A stretch of DNA of 11,124 bases from Ruminococcaceae bacterium UBA1405 (GCA_002305685.1 DBQB01000054.1:20928-32051), one strand, 5' to 3'; shown: positions 1 through 6,515, numbered from the stretch's first letter. A program made the numbers and translations. The notes: a model not told the origin generated them from the sequence alone.

Positions 1-185
1 GGTGCATTGGAACGCCGGAGGGGCAGGGTGGAAACTGATGGGAGAAAACGAGCCCCTCCGGCGAAAGGATGCGGGGGTGTTTCGCGGCTGCGGCCGCGAC
101 CAGAACCTTTTGAGGAAAGGTTCTGGACTCCAAACCTTTTTTCGTGGAGAAGGGTCTGGCCCTGCTTCGAATGAATTTCCAATGC
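1..185. repeat. Structured tandem repeat, copy 1 (185-base period)
   Basis: This is the first of two head-to-tail copies; bases 1-145 match 186-330 with only two differences (90 G versus 275 T, 134 A versus 319 G). The unit holds three inverted repeats: a 12-bp pair 13-24/52-63, a 6-bp GC stem 83-88/93-98 closing a TGCG tetraloop, and an 11-bp stem 100-110/116-126 with loop TGAGG. A T-run follows at 137-142. The 9 bases at 4-12 (GCATTGGAA) reappear inverted at 177-185, so this copy has short terminal inverted repeats like a miniature mobile element. Frames running through it show no protein character and the two copies are read in shifted frames. The window begins at the repeat boundary, so more copies may lie to the left. 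Confidence 0.9.
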
Positions 186-197
186 GGTGCATTGGAA
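177..197. repeat. Perfect 9-bp palindrome at the repeat junction
   Basis: TTCCAATGC (177-185), a GGT spacer and GCATTGGAA (189-197) form a perfect inverted repeat exactly at the join between the two units. It arises because the left end of copy 2 meets the inverted right end of copy 1. This is what two abutting elements with terminal inverted repeats would give; a chance hairpin at a tandem-duplication joint is the alternative. Confidence 0.7.
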
Positions 198-355
198 CGC
201 CGGAGGGGCAGGGTGGAAACTGATGGGAGAAAACGAGCCCCTCCGGCGAAAGGATGCGGGGGTGTTTCGCGGCTTCGGCCGCGACCAGAACCTTTTGAGG
301 AAAGGTTCTGGACTCCAAGCCTTTTTTCGTTGGAAAAAAGGTGGGGGCTTCGTTT
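186..355. repeat. Structured tandem repeat, copy 2 (right end divergent)
   Basis: Copy 2 matches copy 1 through 330 and then diverges; weak resemblance continues to about 355 (a shared GCTTCG). The stems are kept at 198-209/237-248, 268-273/278-283 (here with a TTCG tetraloop) and 285-295/301-311. The right-hand terminal inverted repeat of copy 1 is missing. In its place is a new perfect 9-bp stem 320-328/333-341 with loop GTTG, plus a 7-bp pair 315-321/360-366. The ftsY promoter lies just beyond. I know similar GC-stem plus CCAGAACC-type intergenic repeats from Oscillospiraceae genomes only in general terms and cannot assign a named family. Confidence 0.85.
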
Positions 356-362
356 TTTTGGC

Positions 363-391
363 TTGGAAATGTGCGGAAAATGCGTTATGAT
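363..391 (+). promoter_or_regulatory. Candidate sigma-A promoter for the ftsY cluster
   Basis: TTGGAA (363-368) and TATGAT (386-391) are separated by 17 bases, the ideal spacing for a housekeeping promoter. Transcription would start near 398, giving a leader of about 20 bases before ftsY. The -35 box lies within the 360-366 arm of an inverted repeat at the edge of repeat copy 2. No other promoter is evident before 3557, so this one probably serves ftsY, rdgB, yhbY and nadD-yqeK. Confidence 0.55.
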
Positions 392-417
392 AAAATCTAT
401 GATAGGGAGGAATGGAT

Positions 418-1350
418 GTGGGATTTTTCCAGAAAATCAGCGAAGGGCTGAAAAAAACCAAAGAATCCATGATGCAAAAAGTAAACCAGATCTTCAGCGG
501 TTTTCGTCCCGTAGATGAGGAGCTGTTTGAGGAGCTGGAGGAAACCCTGATTATGTCGGATGTGGGTATGGTGACAGCGGAGGAAATCTGCCAGCGTCTG
601 CGCAAAGGAGTAAAGGAGCGGGGGATTACCGACGCCGGAGAGGTCAAAGCGCTTCTTCAGGAAATCCTCACCGAGATGATGGAGGGAGATACTACCCTTC
701 ATATCTCTACAAAACCTTCGGTGGTGCTGGTGATCGGCGTCAATGGCGTCGGGAAAACTACCACCATCGGCAAATTGGCGGCCAACTTGACTTCTCAGGG
801 GAAAAAGGTGATTCTGGGTGCCGCCGATACCTTTCGTGCTGCTGCCATCGATCAGCTTCAGATTTGGGCGGATCGGGCCGGTGTGGAGATGATCCGTCAG
901 TCGGAAGGCTCTGACCCTGCTGCTGTGGTATTTGATACCATTGCCGCCGGAAAGGCTAGAGGCGCCGATGTGGTGATCTGCGATACCGCGGGCCGGCTCC
1001 ATAATAAGAAGAATTTAATGGATGAGCTGTCCAAAATCTCCCGCGTCATTAAGCGGGAAGCCCCCGACGCTGATCTGGAGGTACTGCTGGTGCTGGATGC
1101 CACCACCGGACAGAATGCGGTCATTCAGGCCAGAACCTTTCAGGAGGCCGCTGGTCTTACCGGTATCATCCTGACCAAACTGGACGGAACCGCAAAGGGC
1201 GGCGTGGTGATCGCCATCAAGCAGGAGCTGCAAATTCCCATCAAGTATGTGGGTGTAGGAGAAAAGCTGGACGATTTGCAGCCCTTTGAACCCAAAGCGT
1301 TTGTTCAGGCGTTGTTCGATGCAGGGGAAGGGGAGGAGACCGCCGTATGA
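418..1350 (+). CDS. ftsY: Signal recognition particle receptor FtsY
   Basis: FtsY is the SRP receptor GTPase that docks the SRP-ribosome complex at the SecYEG translocon on the inner face of the membrane. The 310-residue protein has a short N-terminal helical N domain (about 1-95) and an SRP-type G domain. The G domain shows GVNGVGKTT (107-115), DTFR (137-140), DTAGR (189-193), TKLDG (253-257) and a closing GVGEKLDDLQPF (279-290) typical of FtsY rather than Ffh. There is no long acidic A domain, which is usual in Firmicutes. I chose GTG at 418: AGGGAGG (404-410) lies 7 bases upstream, and MGFFQK is the usual clostridial FtsY start. An in-frame ATG at 412 is only one base from the Shine-Dalgarno and would add two residues. 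The 3' end overlaps rdgB by ATGA, which suggests translational coupling. Confidence 0.97.
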   Translation: MGFFQKISEGLKKTKESMMQKVNQIFSGFRPVDEELFEELEETLIMSDVGMVTAEEICQRLRKGVKERGITDAGEVKALLQEILTEMMEGDTTLHISTKPSVVLVIGVNGVGKTTTIGKLAANLTSQGKKVILGAADTFRAAAIDQLQIWADRAGVEMIRQSEGSDPAAVVFDTIAAGKARGADVVICDTAGRLHNKKNLMDELSKISRVIKREAPDADLEVLLVLDATTGQNAVIQARTFQEAAGLTGIILTKLDGTAKGGVVIAIKQELQIPIKYVGVGEKLDDLQPFEPKAFVQALFDAGEGEETAV

Positions 1351-1982
1351 TTACACTTGTTGCCGCTACCCGAAACAAAGGAAAACTTGCGGAGTTTTGC
1401 CGGATTTTGGAGCATCTGCCGGTTCGGGTGGTTTCTCAGTTCGATTGCTGTCCCGATCTGGAGGTGGAGGAGACCGGCACTACCTTTGCCGAAAACGCTT
1501 ATCTGAAAGCCGCCGCCATCTGCCAGGCTACCGGGGAAATTGCTTTTGCCGATGATTCCGGACTGTGTATCGACGCGCTGGGCGGGGAGCCTGGGGTATA
1601 TACCGCTCGGTATGGTGCGGATGTTTTGGGAGCCCACGCCACCGACGATGACCGGATGGATCTGGTGCTGCAAAAATTGCAGGGGATACCGTGGGAAAAA
1701 CGCACGGCCCGCTTTGTCAGTGTGATCAGCTGCGTGTTTCCCGATGGAACCAAGCTGAGCTGTGAAGGGGTCTGCGAGGGACATATCGGATTTGAAAAGC
1801 GCGGCGAGGGAGGATTCGGTTACGATCCCATCTTTTATGTGGGAGAGCAGCAGCAAGCCCTCAGCTTTGCCCAGATGACCGCGGCACAAAAGGACGGCCT
1901 CAGCCATCGGGGAAAGGCCATGGCCCTCTTTGAGCAGCAGTTAGCGATGAAGATGCAGAATACAGACAGCGAAAGAAGATAA
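1347..1982 (+). CDS. rdgB: XTP/dITP diphosphatase (RdgB/HAM1 family)
   Basis: This enzyme cleaves non-canonical purine triphosphates (XTP, dITP, ITP) to the monophosphate and pyrophosphate, keeping deaminated bases out of DNA and RNA in the cytoplasm. The 211-residue protein opens with the family signature ATRNKGKLAEF. It then shows FADDSGLCIDALGG (67-80; acidic DDSG metal site), RGEGGFGYDPIF (152-163) and LSHRGKAM (185-192), all standard HAM1 motifs in the usual order. Length is slightly above the common 195-205 residues because of a short polar C-terminal tail. The ATG shares four bases with the ftsY stop, and a purine-rich GGGGAGGAG stretch inside ftsY serves as Shine-Dalgarno. Its stop codon overlaps the ribosome-binding site of yhbY, so it is clearly mid-operon. 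Confidence 0.96.
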   Translation: MITLVAATRNKGKLAEFCRILEHLPVRVVSQFDCCPDLEVEETGTTFAENAYLKAAAICQATGEIAFADDSGLCIDALGGEPGVYTARYGADVLGAHATDDDRMDLVLQKLQGIPWEKRTARFVSVISCVFPDGTKLSCEGVCEGHIGFEKRGEGGFGYDPIFYVGEQQQALSFAQMTAAQKDGLSHRGKAMALFEQQLAMKMQNTDSERR

Positions 1983-1997
1983 AGGAGAAATTATTTT

Positions 1998-2300
1998 ATG
2001 CTGACTTCCAAACAGCGGGCGGAGCTGCGGGCTCTGGCCAACCCCATCGAGACCATTTTGCAGGTGGGAAAAGGCGGTATCAACGACAATCTGATCCAGC
2101 AGGTCAGCGACGCTCTGGCGGCGCGGGAGCTGATTAAGCTCCGGGTGCTGGAGACCGCTCCCGGATTTGCCCGGGAGATTGCTCAGCAGCTTTCCGAGGC
2201 CACCCGTTCCGATGTGGTGCAGGTGATTGGGACCCGGTTTGTGCTCTATAAACGCAATGAAAAGAATCCCAAAATTCAGCTGAGCAAAACCAAAAAATAA
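1998..2300 (+). CDS. yhbY: YhbY/CRS1-CRM family RNA-binding protein
   Basis: This small (100 aa) single-domain CRM protein belongs to the YhbY/YqeI group, which associates with pre-50S ribosomal particles and is thought to assist large-subunit assembly. The sequence begins LTSKQRAELRALAN, and the QVGKGGIND segment (about 22-30) is the conserved GxxG-type RNA-binding loop of the fold. The VIGTRFVLYKRN segment near the C-terminus is the typical final strand. A short basic tail (KTKK) ends the protein. AAGGAG at 1982-1987 lies 10 bases before the ATG and overlaps the rdgB stop. In many Firmicutes yhbY sits directly before nadD and yqeK, as here. The exact molecular role in ribosome assembly is inferred from the family. 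Confidence 0.93.
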   Translation: MLTSKQRAELRALANPIETILQVGKGGINDNLIQQVSDALAARELIKLRVLETAPGFAREIAQQLSEATRSDVVQVIGTRFVLYKRNEKNPKIQLSKTKK

Positions 2301-2326
2301 CATTCCGGTGGAAAGAGGTGTGGGAT

Positions 2327-3526
2327 ATGCGTATCGGTGTCTACGGCGGAACCTTTAACCCGATCCATCAGGGACATCTCCAGCTGGCGCTGGAGTATGC
2401 CCGGCGGTTATCCCTGGATAAGGTGCTGCTCATTCCTGCCAATATCCCGCCCCACAAGCGGGCGGTACAGCTGCTTTCCGGGGAAGAGCGGCTGGAACTT
2501 TGCCGGTTGGCCTGTGAAGGATTGCCGGAGCTGGAGGTCTCCCCGATGGAAATCAGCCGGGGCGGCAGCAGTTATACGGTGGATACCTTGCGTCAACTGT
2601 CTCAGGAGCAGCCGGACGCGCAGCTGTATCTGATTGTCGGTTCGGATATGTTCCTGACCCTTGAGAAATGGCGGGAGAGCGGAGAAATCTTTCGCATGAG
2701 CCATATCTGTACCGGCGCGCGGGAAAACGGTGAACTTTCCCTGTTAAAAGAAAAGCAGCAGCAGCTCACCCTTTTGGGCGCAACATCCACCGTTTTGGAT
2801 CTGCCGGTGTTTGACATCTCCTCCACCCAGATTCGCCGGGCGGTGGGGCTGGGCGCCGATCTGAAAACCCTCTGCCGCTGGATGCCCCAGCGGGAAGCCC
2901 AACAGATTCTCACAAAAGGCTACTATGCCCAGGAGCCTGAGAGCGACGAGAGATATCTTAAGTGTCTTGGCTGGATCAAAGATACCCTTTCCCCCTATCG
3001 TCTGTTTCACAGCCGCTGTGTGGCGGATGCAGCGTACGATCTGGCACTGCGGTATGGGGAAGGCGCAGTGGAACCGGAGAAAGCACGGCTTGCCGGGCTG
3101 CTGCACGATATCTGCAAAGACCTCCCCAAGGAGCAGCAGAAAAGTTGGATGGAGCACGGCGGCCCGGTTTCCGATCCGCTGATTCTGCTCTCGCCCTCTC
3201 TCTGGCACGGTTTTGCCGGGGCAGAATATCTGCGGGAGAGACATGGGGTGGAGGACGAAGATTTTCTCAATGCGGTCCGCTATCACACCACCGCCCGCAA
3301 AGATATGTCTCTGCTGGAAAAAATCGTCTATCTGGCGGATTATATTTCGCTGGACCGGGATTATCCCGATGTGGAGCAGATGCGCGAGGCTTGCCGTGAA
3401 TCCATGGAACAGGGAATGCGGTATTCGCTGCGGTATACCGTCTCGATGCTCTCCGATGGCGGCCGTCCCATCAACCGGGATACCTGGGAAGCATATAATC
3501 AGGCATTTGCCTGCCCAACACCGTGA
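2327..3526 (+). CDS. nadD-yqeK: NadD-YqeK fusion: NaMN adenylyltransferase plus HD-domain Ap4A hydrolase
   Basis: One 399-codon frame joins two proteins that are usually separate. Residues 1-200 are NadD, which adenylates nicotinate mononucleotide in NAD synthesis: GGTFNPIHQGH (7-17, nucleotidyltransferase HxGH), PPHK (41-44), SYTVDTL (82-88), VGSDMFLTLEKW (104-115) and ISSTQIR (164-170). After a linker of about eight residues, 205-399 are YqeK, an HD-fold enzyme of the family that splits diadenosine tetraphosphate symmetrically: H228, the HD pair H260-D261 in LLHDICKD, H294, YHTT (319-322) and LADYI (336-340). All motifs are intact, so both halves look active. I start at ATG 2327, with AAAGAGG 8 bases upstream, not at the in-frame GTG 2318. 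The gene follows yhbY by 26 bases and stands where separate nadD and yqeK genes normally lie in Clostridia. Confidence 0.94.
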   Translation: MRIGVYGGTFNPIHQGHLQLALEYARRLSLDKVLLIPANIPPHKRAVQLLSGEERLELCRLACEGLPELEVSPMEISRGGSSYTVDTLRQLSQEQPDAQLYLIVGSDMFLTLEKWRESGEIFRMSHICTGARENGELSLLKEKQQQLTLLGATSTVLDLPVFDISSTQIRRAVGLGADLKTLCRWMPQREAQQILTKGYYAQEPESDERYLKCLGWIKDTLSPYRLFHSRCVADAAYDLALRYGEGAVEPEKARLAGLLHDICKDLPKEQQKSWMEHGGPVSDPLILLSPSLWHGFAGAEYLRERHGVEDEDFLNAVRYHTTARKDMSLLEKIVYLADYISLDRDYPDVEQMREACRESMEQGMRYSLRYTVSMLSDGGRPINRDTWEAYNQAFACPTP

Positions 3527-3547
3527 TTTCACCTTCATGAAAAGAAA

Positions 3548-3573
3548 CTTTATCTGTTGACCAACAGATAAAG
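3548..3573. promoter_or_regulatory. 26-base near-perfect palindrome before rsfS
   Basis: Twelve bases, CTTTATCTGTTG (3548-3559), are followed by a 2-base spacer and their exact reverse complement (3562-3573). No T-run follows, so it is not an intrinsic terminator. The very short spacer suits a dimeric protein-binding site better than an RNA hairpin, which could only form with a few central pairs open. It overlaps a candidate -35 box (3557-3562) in front of rsfS, which is where a repressor operator would be. No regulator family is recognised from the sequence. Confidence 0.5.
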
Positions 3574-3584
3574 AGGTTTATATC
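3557..3584 (+). promoter_or_regulatory. Possible promoter for rsfS-leuS
   Basis: TTGACC (3557-3562) is a good -35 match and lies at the centre of the palindrome. It is followed 16 bases later by TATATC (3579-3584); TATCAA at 3581-3586 with an 18-base spacer is an alternative. The -10 box is imperfect, so the promoter is tentative. If real, rsfS and leuS can be transcribed apart from the ftsY cluster. Confidence 0.35.
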
Positions 3585-3605
3585 AATGAAAAAAGGAGAC
3601 GTTTT

Positions 3606-3971
3606 ATGGCACAGGAACTGACCACCACCGTAAAAAAGATTGTGGCGCTGCTGGATAGCAAGAAGGCCACCGACATCAAAGCCATCAATATTTCCAAGCT
3701 CTCAGCGCTGGCGGATTATTTTGTCATTGCCAGTGCCTCCAACAGTTCGCTGGTTCAGTCGCTGTCCGACGATGTGGAGGAGATGATGTCCAAGGAGCTG
3801 GGGATCGAACCCCGGCGCATTGAGGGATATCAGAGCGCCAGCTGGATTCTGCTGGATTTTGGCGATATCATCGTCCATATCTTCTACCGCGATGCCCGGG
3901 AATATTACGGCCTGGACAAGCTGTGGAGCGATGGAGAAACCCTTGACATTTCCGATGTACTTGTTCCATAA
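3606..3971 (+). CDS. rsfS: Ribosomal silencing factor RsfS (RsfA/Iojap/YbeB family)
   Basis: RsfS binds ribosomal protein uL14 on the 50S subunit and blocks subunit joining, shutting down translation when nutrients are scarce. The 121-residue protein is the full family length and consists only of the Iojap fold. It shows ALADYFVIASASNSSLVQSL (about 35-54; the D-Y-F-V-I-x-S motif), a central GIEPRRIEG turn, SASWILLDFGDIIVHIF (about 77-93) and REYYGLDKLW (97-106). AGGAG at 3594-3598 lies 7 bases before the ATG. The gene follows nadD-yqeK after 79 bases that hold a palindrome and possible promoter. Pairing with nadD/yqeK upstream and leuS downstream is a common clostridial order. An LCP/LytR-type gene often found between yqeK and rsfS in Clostridia is absent here. 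Confidence 0.95.
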   Translation: MAQELTTTVKKIVALLDSKKATDIKAINISKLSALADYFVIASASNSSLVQSLSDDVEEMMSKELGIEPRRIEGYQSASWILLDFGDIIVHIFYRDAREYYGLDKLWSDGETLDISDVLVP

Positions 3972-4100
3972 TAAGAGGAGATTTTTTGGCACTGAATTTG
4001 CGGGAAAACCGTTTTTCCGGCTGTTTGGAGCGCTTTGTCGGGACACACCCGGATATCCGGACAGATGTTTTCCTGTTTTGAAAGGATTTGACAGCTTACC
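3972..4100 (+). promoter_or_regulatory. leuS upstream region (no T-box seen)
   Basis: This 129-base gap before leuS holds a weak 8-bp stem with one G-T pair (4001-4008/4012-4019) and a 12-base perfect palindrome, CCGGATATCCGG (4049-4060). I looked for the T-box signature (AGGGTGGNACCGCG), which often controls aminoacyl-tRNA synthetase genes in Firmicutes, and found none. There is also no intrinsic terminator. The leuS ribosome-binding site, AAGGA at 4082-4086, is 14 bases from the ATG, unusually far. Confidence 0.4.
3986..4081 (+). CDS. Possible 31-codon leader ORF upstream of leuS
   Basis: A TTG start at 3986 lies 5 bases after AGAGGAG (3974-3980), a better-placed Shine-Dalgarno than that of leuS itself. 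The frame encodes 31 residues beginning MALNLRENRF and ends at TGA 4079-4081, overlapping the GAAAGGA that must serve leuS. It contains four leucine codons, scattered rather than clustered, and no recognised domain. It could be a leader peptide that couples translation to leuS, or a chance frame. The TTG start and small size keep confidence low. Confidence 0.25.
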   Translation: MALNLRENRFSGCLERFVGTHPDIRTDVFLF

Positions 4101-6515
4101 ATGAAATACGAAAAGTATGATTTTGCCAAAACCGAAAAGAAATGGCAAACCATCTGGGAGGAAAAGCAAACATTTGCCGCTTCCAACGATTTTACCAAGC
4201 CCAAATTTTATGCCTTGGTAGAGTTCCCCTATCCGTCCGGACAGGGCCTGCACGTGGGACATCCCCGCAGCTATACCGCGCTGGATATCGTCGCTAGAAA
4301 GCGCCGGCTCCAGGGGTACAATGTGCTGTATCCTATGGGCTGGGACGCTTTTGGTCTGCCCACCGAGAACTATGCCATCAAAAATCATATCCATCCGGAA
4401 ATTGTGACCCAGAAGAACGTTGCACGCTTTAAACAGCAGCTCCAATCTCTGGGACTCTCCTTTGACTGGAGCCGGGAGATCAATACCACCGATCCCAACT
4501 ATTATAAATGGACCCAGTGGATTTTCCTGCAGCTGTTTAAAAAAGGCCTTGCCTATAAAAAGATGACCACCGTAAACTGGTGCACCTCCTGTAAATGTGT
4601 ACTGGCCAACGAGGAGGTTGTCGGCGGCGTCTGCGAGCGGTGTGGCAGCCCGGTCATCCATAAGGAAAAGAGTCAGTGGATGCTCAAGATCACTGCATAT
4701 GCCCAGCGGCTGATTGACGATCTGGACAAGGTCAACTATATTGAGCGGGTGAAAATTTCCCAGAAAAATTGGATTGGCCGTTCCACCGGCGCCGAGGTGA
4801 GTTTCTCCACCACCGCCGGAGATGATCTGCTGATCTATACCACCCGTCCCGACACTCTGTTCGGCGCGACCTATATGGTTATCTCCCCCGAACATCCTTA
4901 TCTGAAAAAATGGGCGGATAAGATTGAAAATATGGATGCGGTTAAGGCTTATCAGGCCGAGGCTGCCCAGAAGTCGGATTTCGAGCGCACCGAGGTGGCT
5001 AAAGATAAAACCGGTGTGGAGCTCAAAGGCGTTCGAGGCATCAATCCCGTTAACGGCAAGGAGATCCCGATTTTCATCTCCGACTATGTTCTGATGACCT
5101 ACGGAACCGGCGCCATCATGGCGGTTCCCGGCCACGATACCCGCGACTGGGATTTTGCCAAGAAATTTAACCTGCCCATCATCGAGGTGGTCAAGGGCGG
5201 AGATGTGGAGAAAGAGGCCTTTACCGATTGTGAGACCGGTATTATGGTTAACTCTGGTTTCCTTGACGGCCTGTCGGTGGAGGAAGCGAAGAAAGCCATT
5301 GTGAAATGGCTGGAAGAAAATAAGAAGGGTACCCCCAAGGTAAATTATAAGCTGCGGGACTGGGTGTTCTCCCGTCAGAGATATTGGGGCGAGCCGATGC
5401 CCATCATCATCTGCGACAAATGCGGCTATGTGCCGGTGCCGGAGGAGGAGCTCCCCCTGCGTCTGCCGGAGGTGGATTCCTATGAGCCCACCGACAACGG
5501 CGAGTCTCCGCTGGCTGCCATGGAGGACTGGGTCAATGTAAAGTGCCCCTGCTGCGGCGGTCCTGCCAAACGGGAAACCGATACCATGCCCCAGTGGGCG
5601 GGTTCCTCCTGGTATTTCCTGCGGTATGTGGATCCTCACAACGATCAGGCGCTGGCGTCCAAGGAAGCTCTCAACTACTGGATGCCGGTGGATTGGTACA
5701 ACGGCGGTATGGAGCACACCACGCTGCATCTGCTCTACTCCCGTTTCTGGCATAAGTTTTTGTATGATATCGGTGTGGTGAACACTCCTGAGCCCTACGC
5801 CAAACGCACCAGCCATGGTATGATTCTGGGTGAAAACGGCGAAAAGATGAGCAAGTCCCGCGGAAACGTGGTGAATCCCGATGATATCATCAAAGAGTAT
5901 GGCGCCGATACCATGCGTCTGTACGAGATGTTCATCGGCGACTTTGAGAAAGCCGCTCCCTGGAGTTCTGCTTCCATCAAGGGCTGCCGCCGGTTTATCG
6001 ACCGTATCTGGGCTTTGCAGGAGATCCTTACCGATGAGGAGGGGTACAGCAAAGAGCTGGAATCTGACTTCCATAAGACGGTGAAGAAGGTTAGCGAGGA
6101 TATTGAGGCGATGAAGTATAATACCGCCATTGCCGCCATGATGGCGCTGCTCAACGATATCCAGGCCAAAGGTTCCATCACCAAAGGCGAATACAAAACG
6201 CTGCTGCTGCTGCTCAACCCCTTTGCGCCCCATGTGACCGAGGAGATCTGGGAAAACCAGAATTTCGGCGGTATGCTTAACCAGCAGAGCTGGCCCACCT
6301 ATGATGAGAGCAAATGTGTGGACGCTACCGTTGAGGTGGTGGTTCAGGTAACCGGAAAGATCAAGGCTCGTTTGCAGATGCCTGTGGATATCACCAAGGA
6401 ACAAGCCCTAGCCATGGCCAAGGAGAATGAGGCGGTTGCCGCCCTTATCGCCGGTAAGACCATTGTCAAGGAAATCTATGTTCCCGGCAAGCTGATCAAT
6501 CTGGTGGTTCGCTAA
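4101..6515 (+). CDS. leuS: Leucyl-tRNA synthetase
   Basis: LeuRS charges tRNA-Leu with leucine in the cytoplasm. The 804-residue class I synthetase has the bacterial layout. HVGH (51-54) is the HIGH motif. A zinc-binding set (C161, C164, C178, C181) follows. The CP1 editing domain has TTRPDT (247-252) and AVPGHDTRD (341-349; D346 matches the editing-site aspartate). Next come RQRYWGEP (425-432), further cysteines C438/C441 and C482/C484/C485, and KMSKS (582-586). The anticodon-binding domain and the C-terminal fold end in VPGKLINLVVR. All catalytic and editing motifs are intact and length is normal. The start MKYEKYDF fits the family, although the Shine-Dalgarno is weakly placed. It lies 129 bases after rsfS. 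Confidence 0.98.
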   Translation: MKYEKYDFAKTEKKWQTIWEEKQTFAASNDFTKPKFYALVEFPYPSGQGLHVGHPRSYTALDIVARKRRLQGYNVLYPMGWDAFGLPTENYAIKNHIHPEIVTQKNVARFKQQLQSLGLSFDWSREINTTDPNYYKWTQWIFLQLFKKGLAYKKMTTVNWCTSCKCVLANEEVVGGVCERCGSPVIHKEKSQWMLKITAYAQRLIDDLDKVNYIERVKISQKNWIGRSTGAEVSFSTTAGDDLLIYTTRPDTLFGATYMVISPEHPYLKKWADKIENMDAVKAYQAEAAQKSDFERTEVAKDKTGVELKGVRGINPVNGKEIPIFISDYVLMTYGTGAIMAVPGHDTRDWDFAKKFNLPIIEVVKGGDVEKEAFTDCETGIMVNSGFLDGLSVEEAKKAIVKWLEENKKGTPKVNYKLRDWVFSRQRYWGEPMPIIICDKCGYVPVPEEELPLRLPEVDSYEPTDNGESPLAAMEDWVNVKCPCCGGPAKRETDTMPQWAGSSWYFLRYVDPHNDQALASKEALNYWMPVDWYNGGMEHTTLHLLYSRFWHKFLYDIGVVNTPEPYAKRTSHGMILGENGEKMSKSRGNVVNPDDIIKEYGADTMRLYEMFIGDFEKAAPWSSASIKGCRRFIDRIWALQEILTDEEGYSKELESDFHKTVKKVSEDIEAMKYNTAIAAMMALLNDIQAKGSITKGEYKTLLLLLNPFAPHVTEEIWENQNFGGMLNQQSWPTYDESKCVDATVEVVVQVTGKIKARLQMPVDITKEQALAMAKENEAVAALIAGKTIVKEIYVPGKLINLVVR

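Noticed and set aside
1..355. CRISPR array
   Set aside because: There are only two copies, the period is 185 bases, there are no short unique spacers and no cas genes; the repeat is one contiguous duplicated unit.
412..417. ATG at 412 as the ftsY start
   Set aside because: It is one base from the Shine-Dalgarno; GTG 418 has 7-base spacing and gives the usual MGFF start.
2..518. Open frames through the tandem repeat
   Set aside because: The same short peptide recurs because the DNA repeats, the frames cross stem-loops, and no protein family is seen; the repeat is non-coding.
2744..3538. A 264-codon minus-strand frame opposite nadD-yqeK
   Set aside because: It is a shadow of the fusion gene; there is no ribosome-binding site or domain pattern and the composition is low-complexity.
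3972..4100. T-box riboswitch before leuS
   Set aside because: No T-box sequence, specifier-loop layout or terminator is present.
3702..6404. A 900-codon open frame on the minus strand, antisense to rsfS and leuS
   Set aside because: It is remarkably long, but it lies wholly opposite rsfS and leuS, whose protein motifs are unambiguous, and its own product shows no recognisable domain. Long antisense frames arise from codon bias in the real genes.
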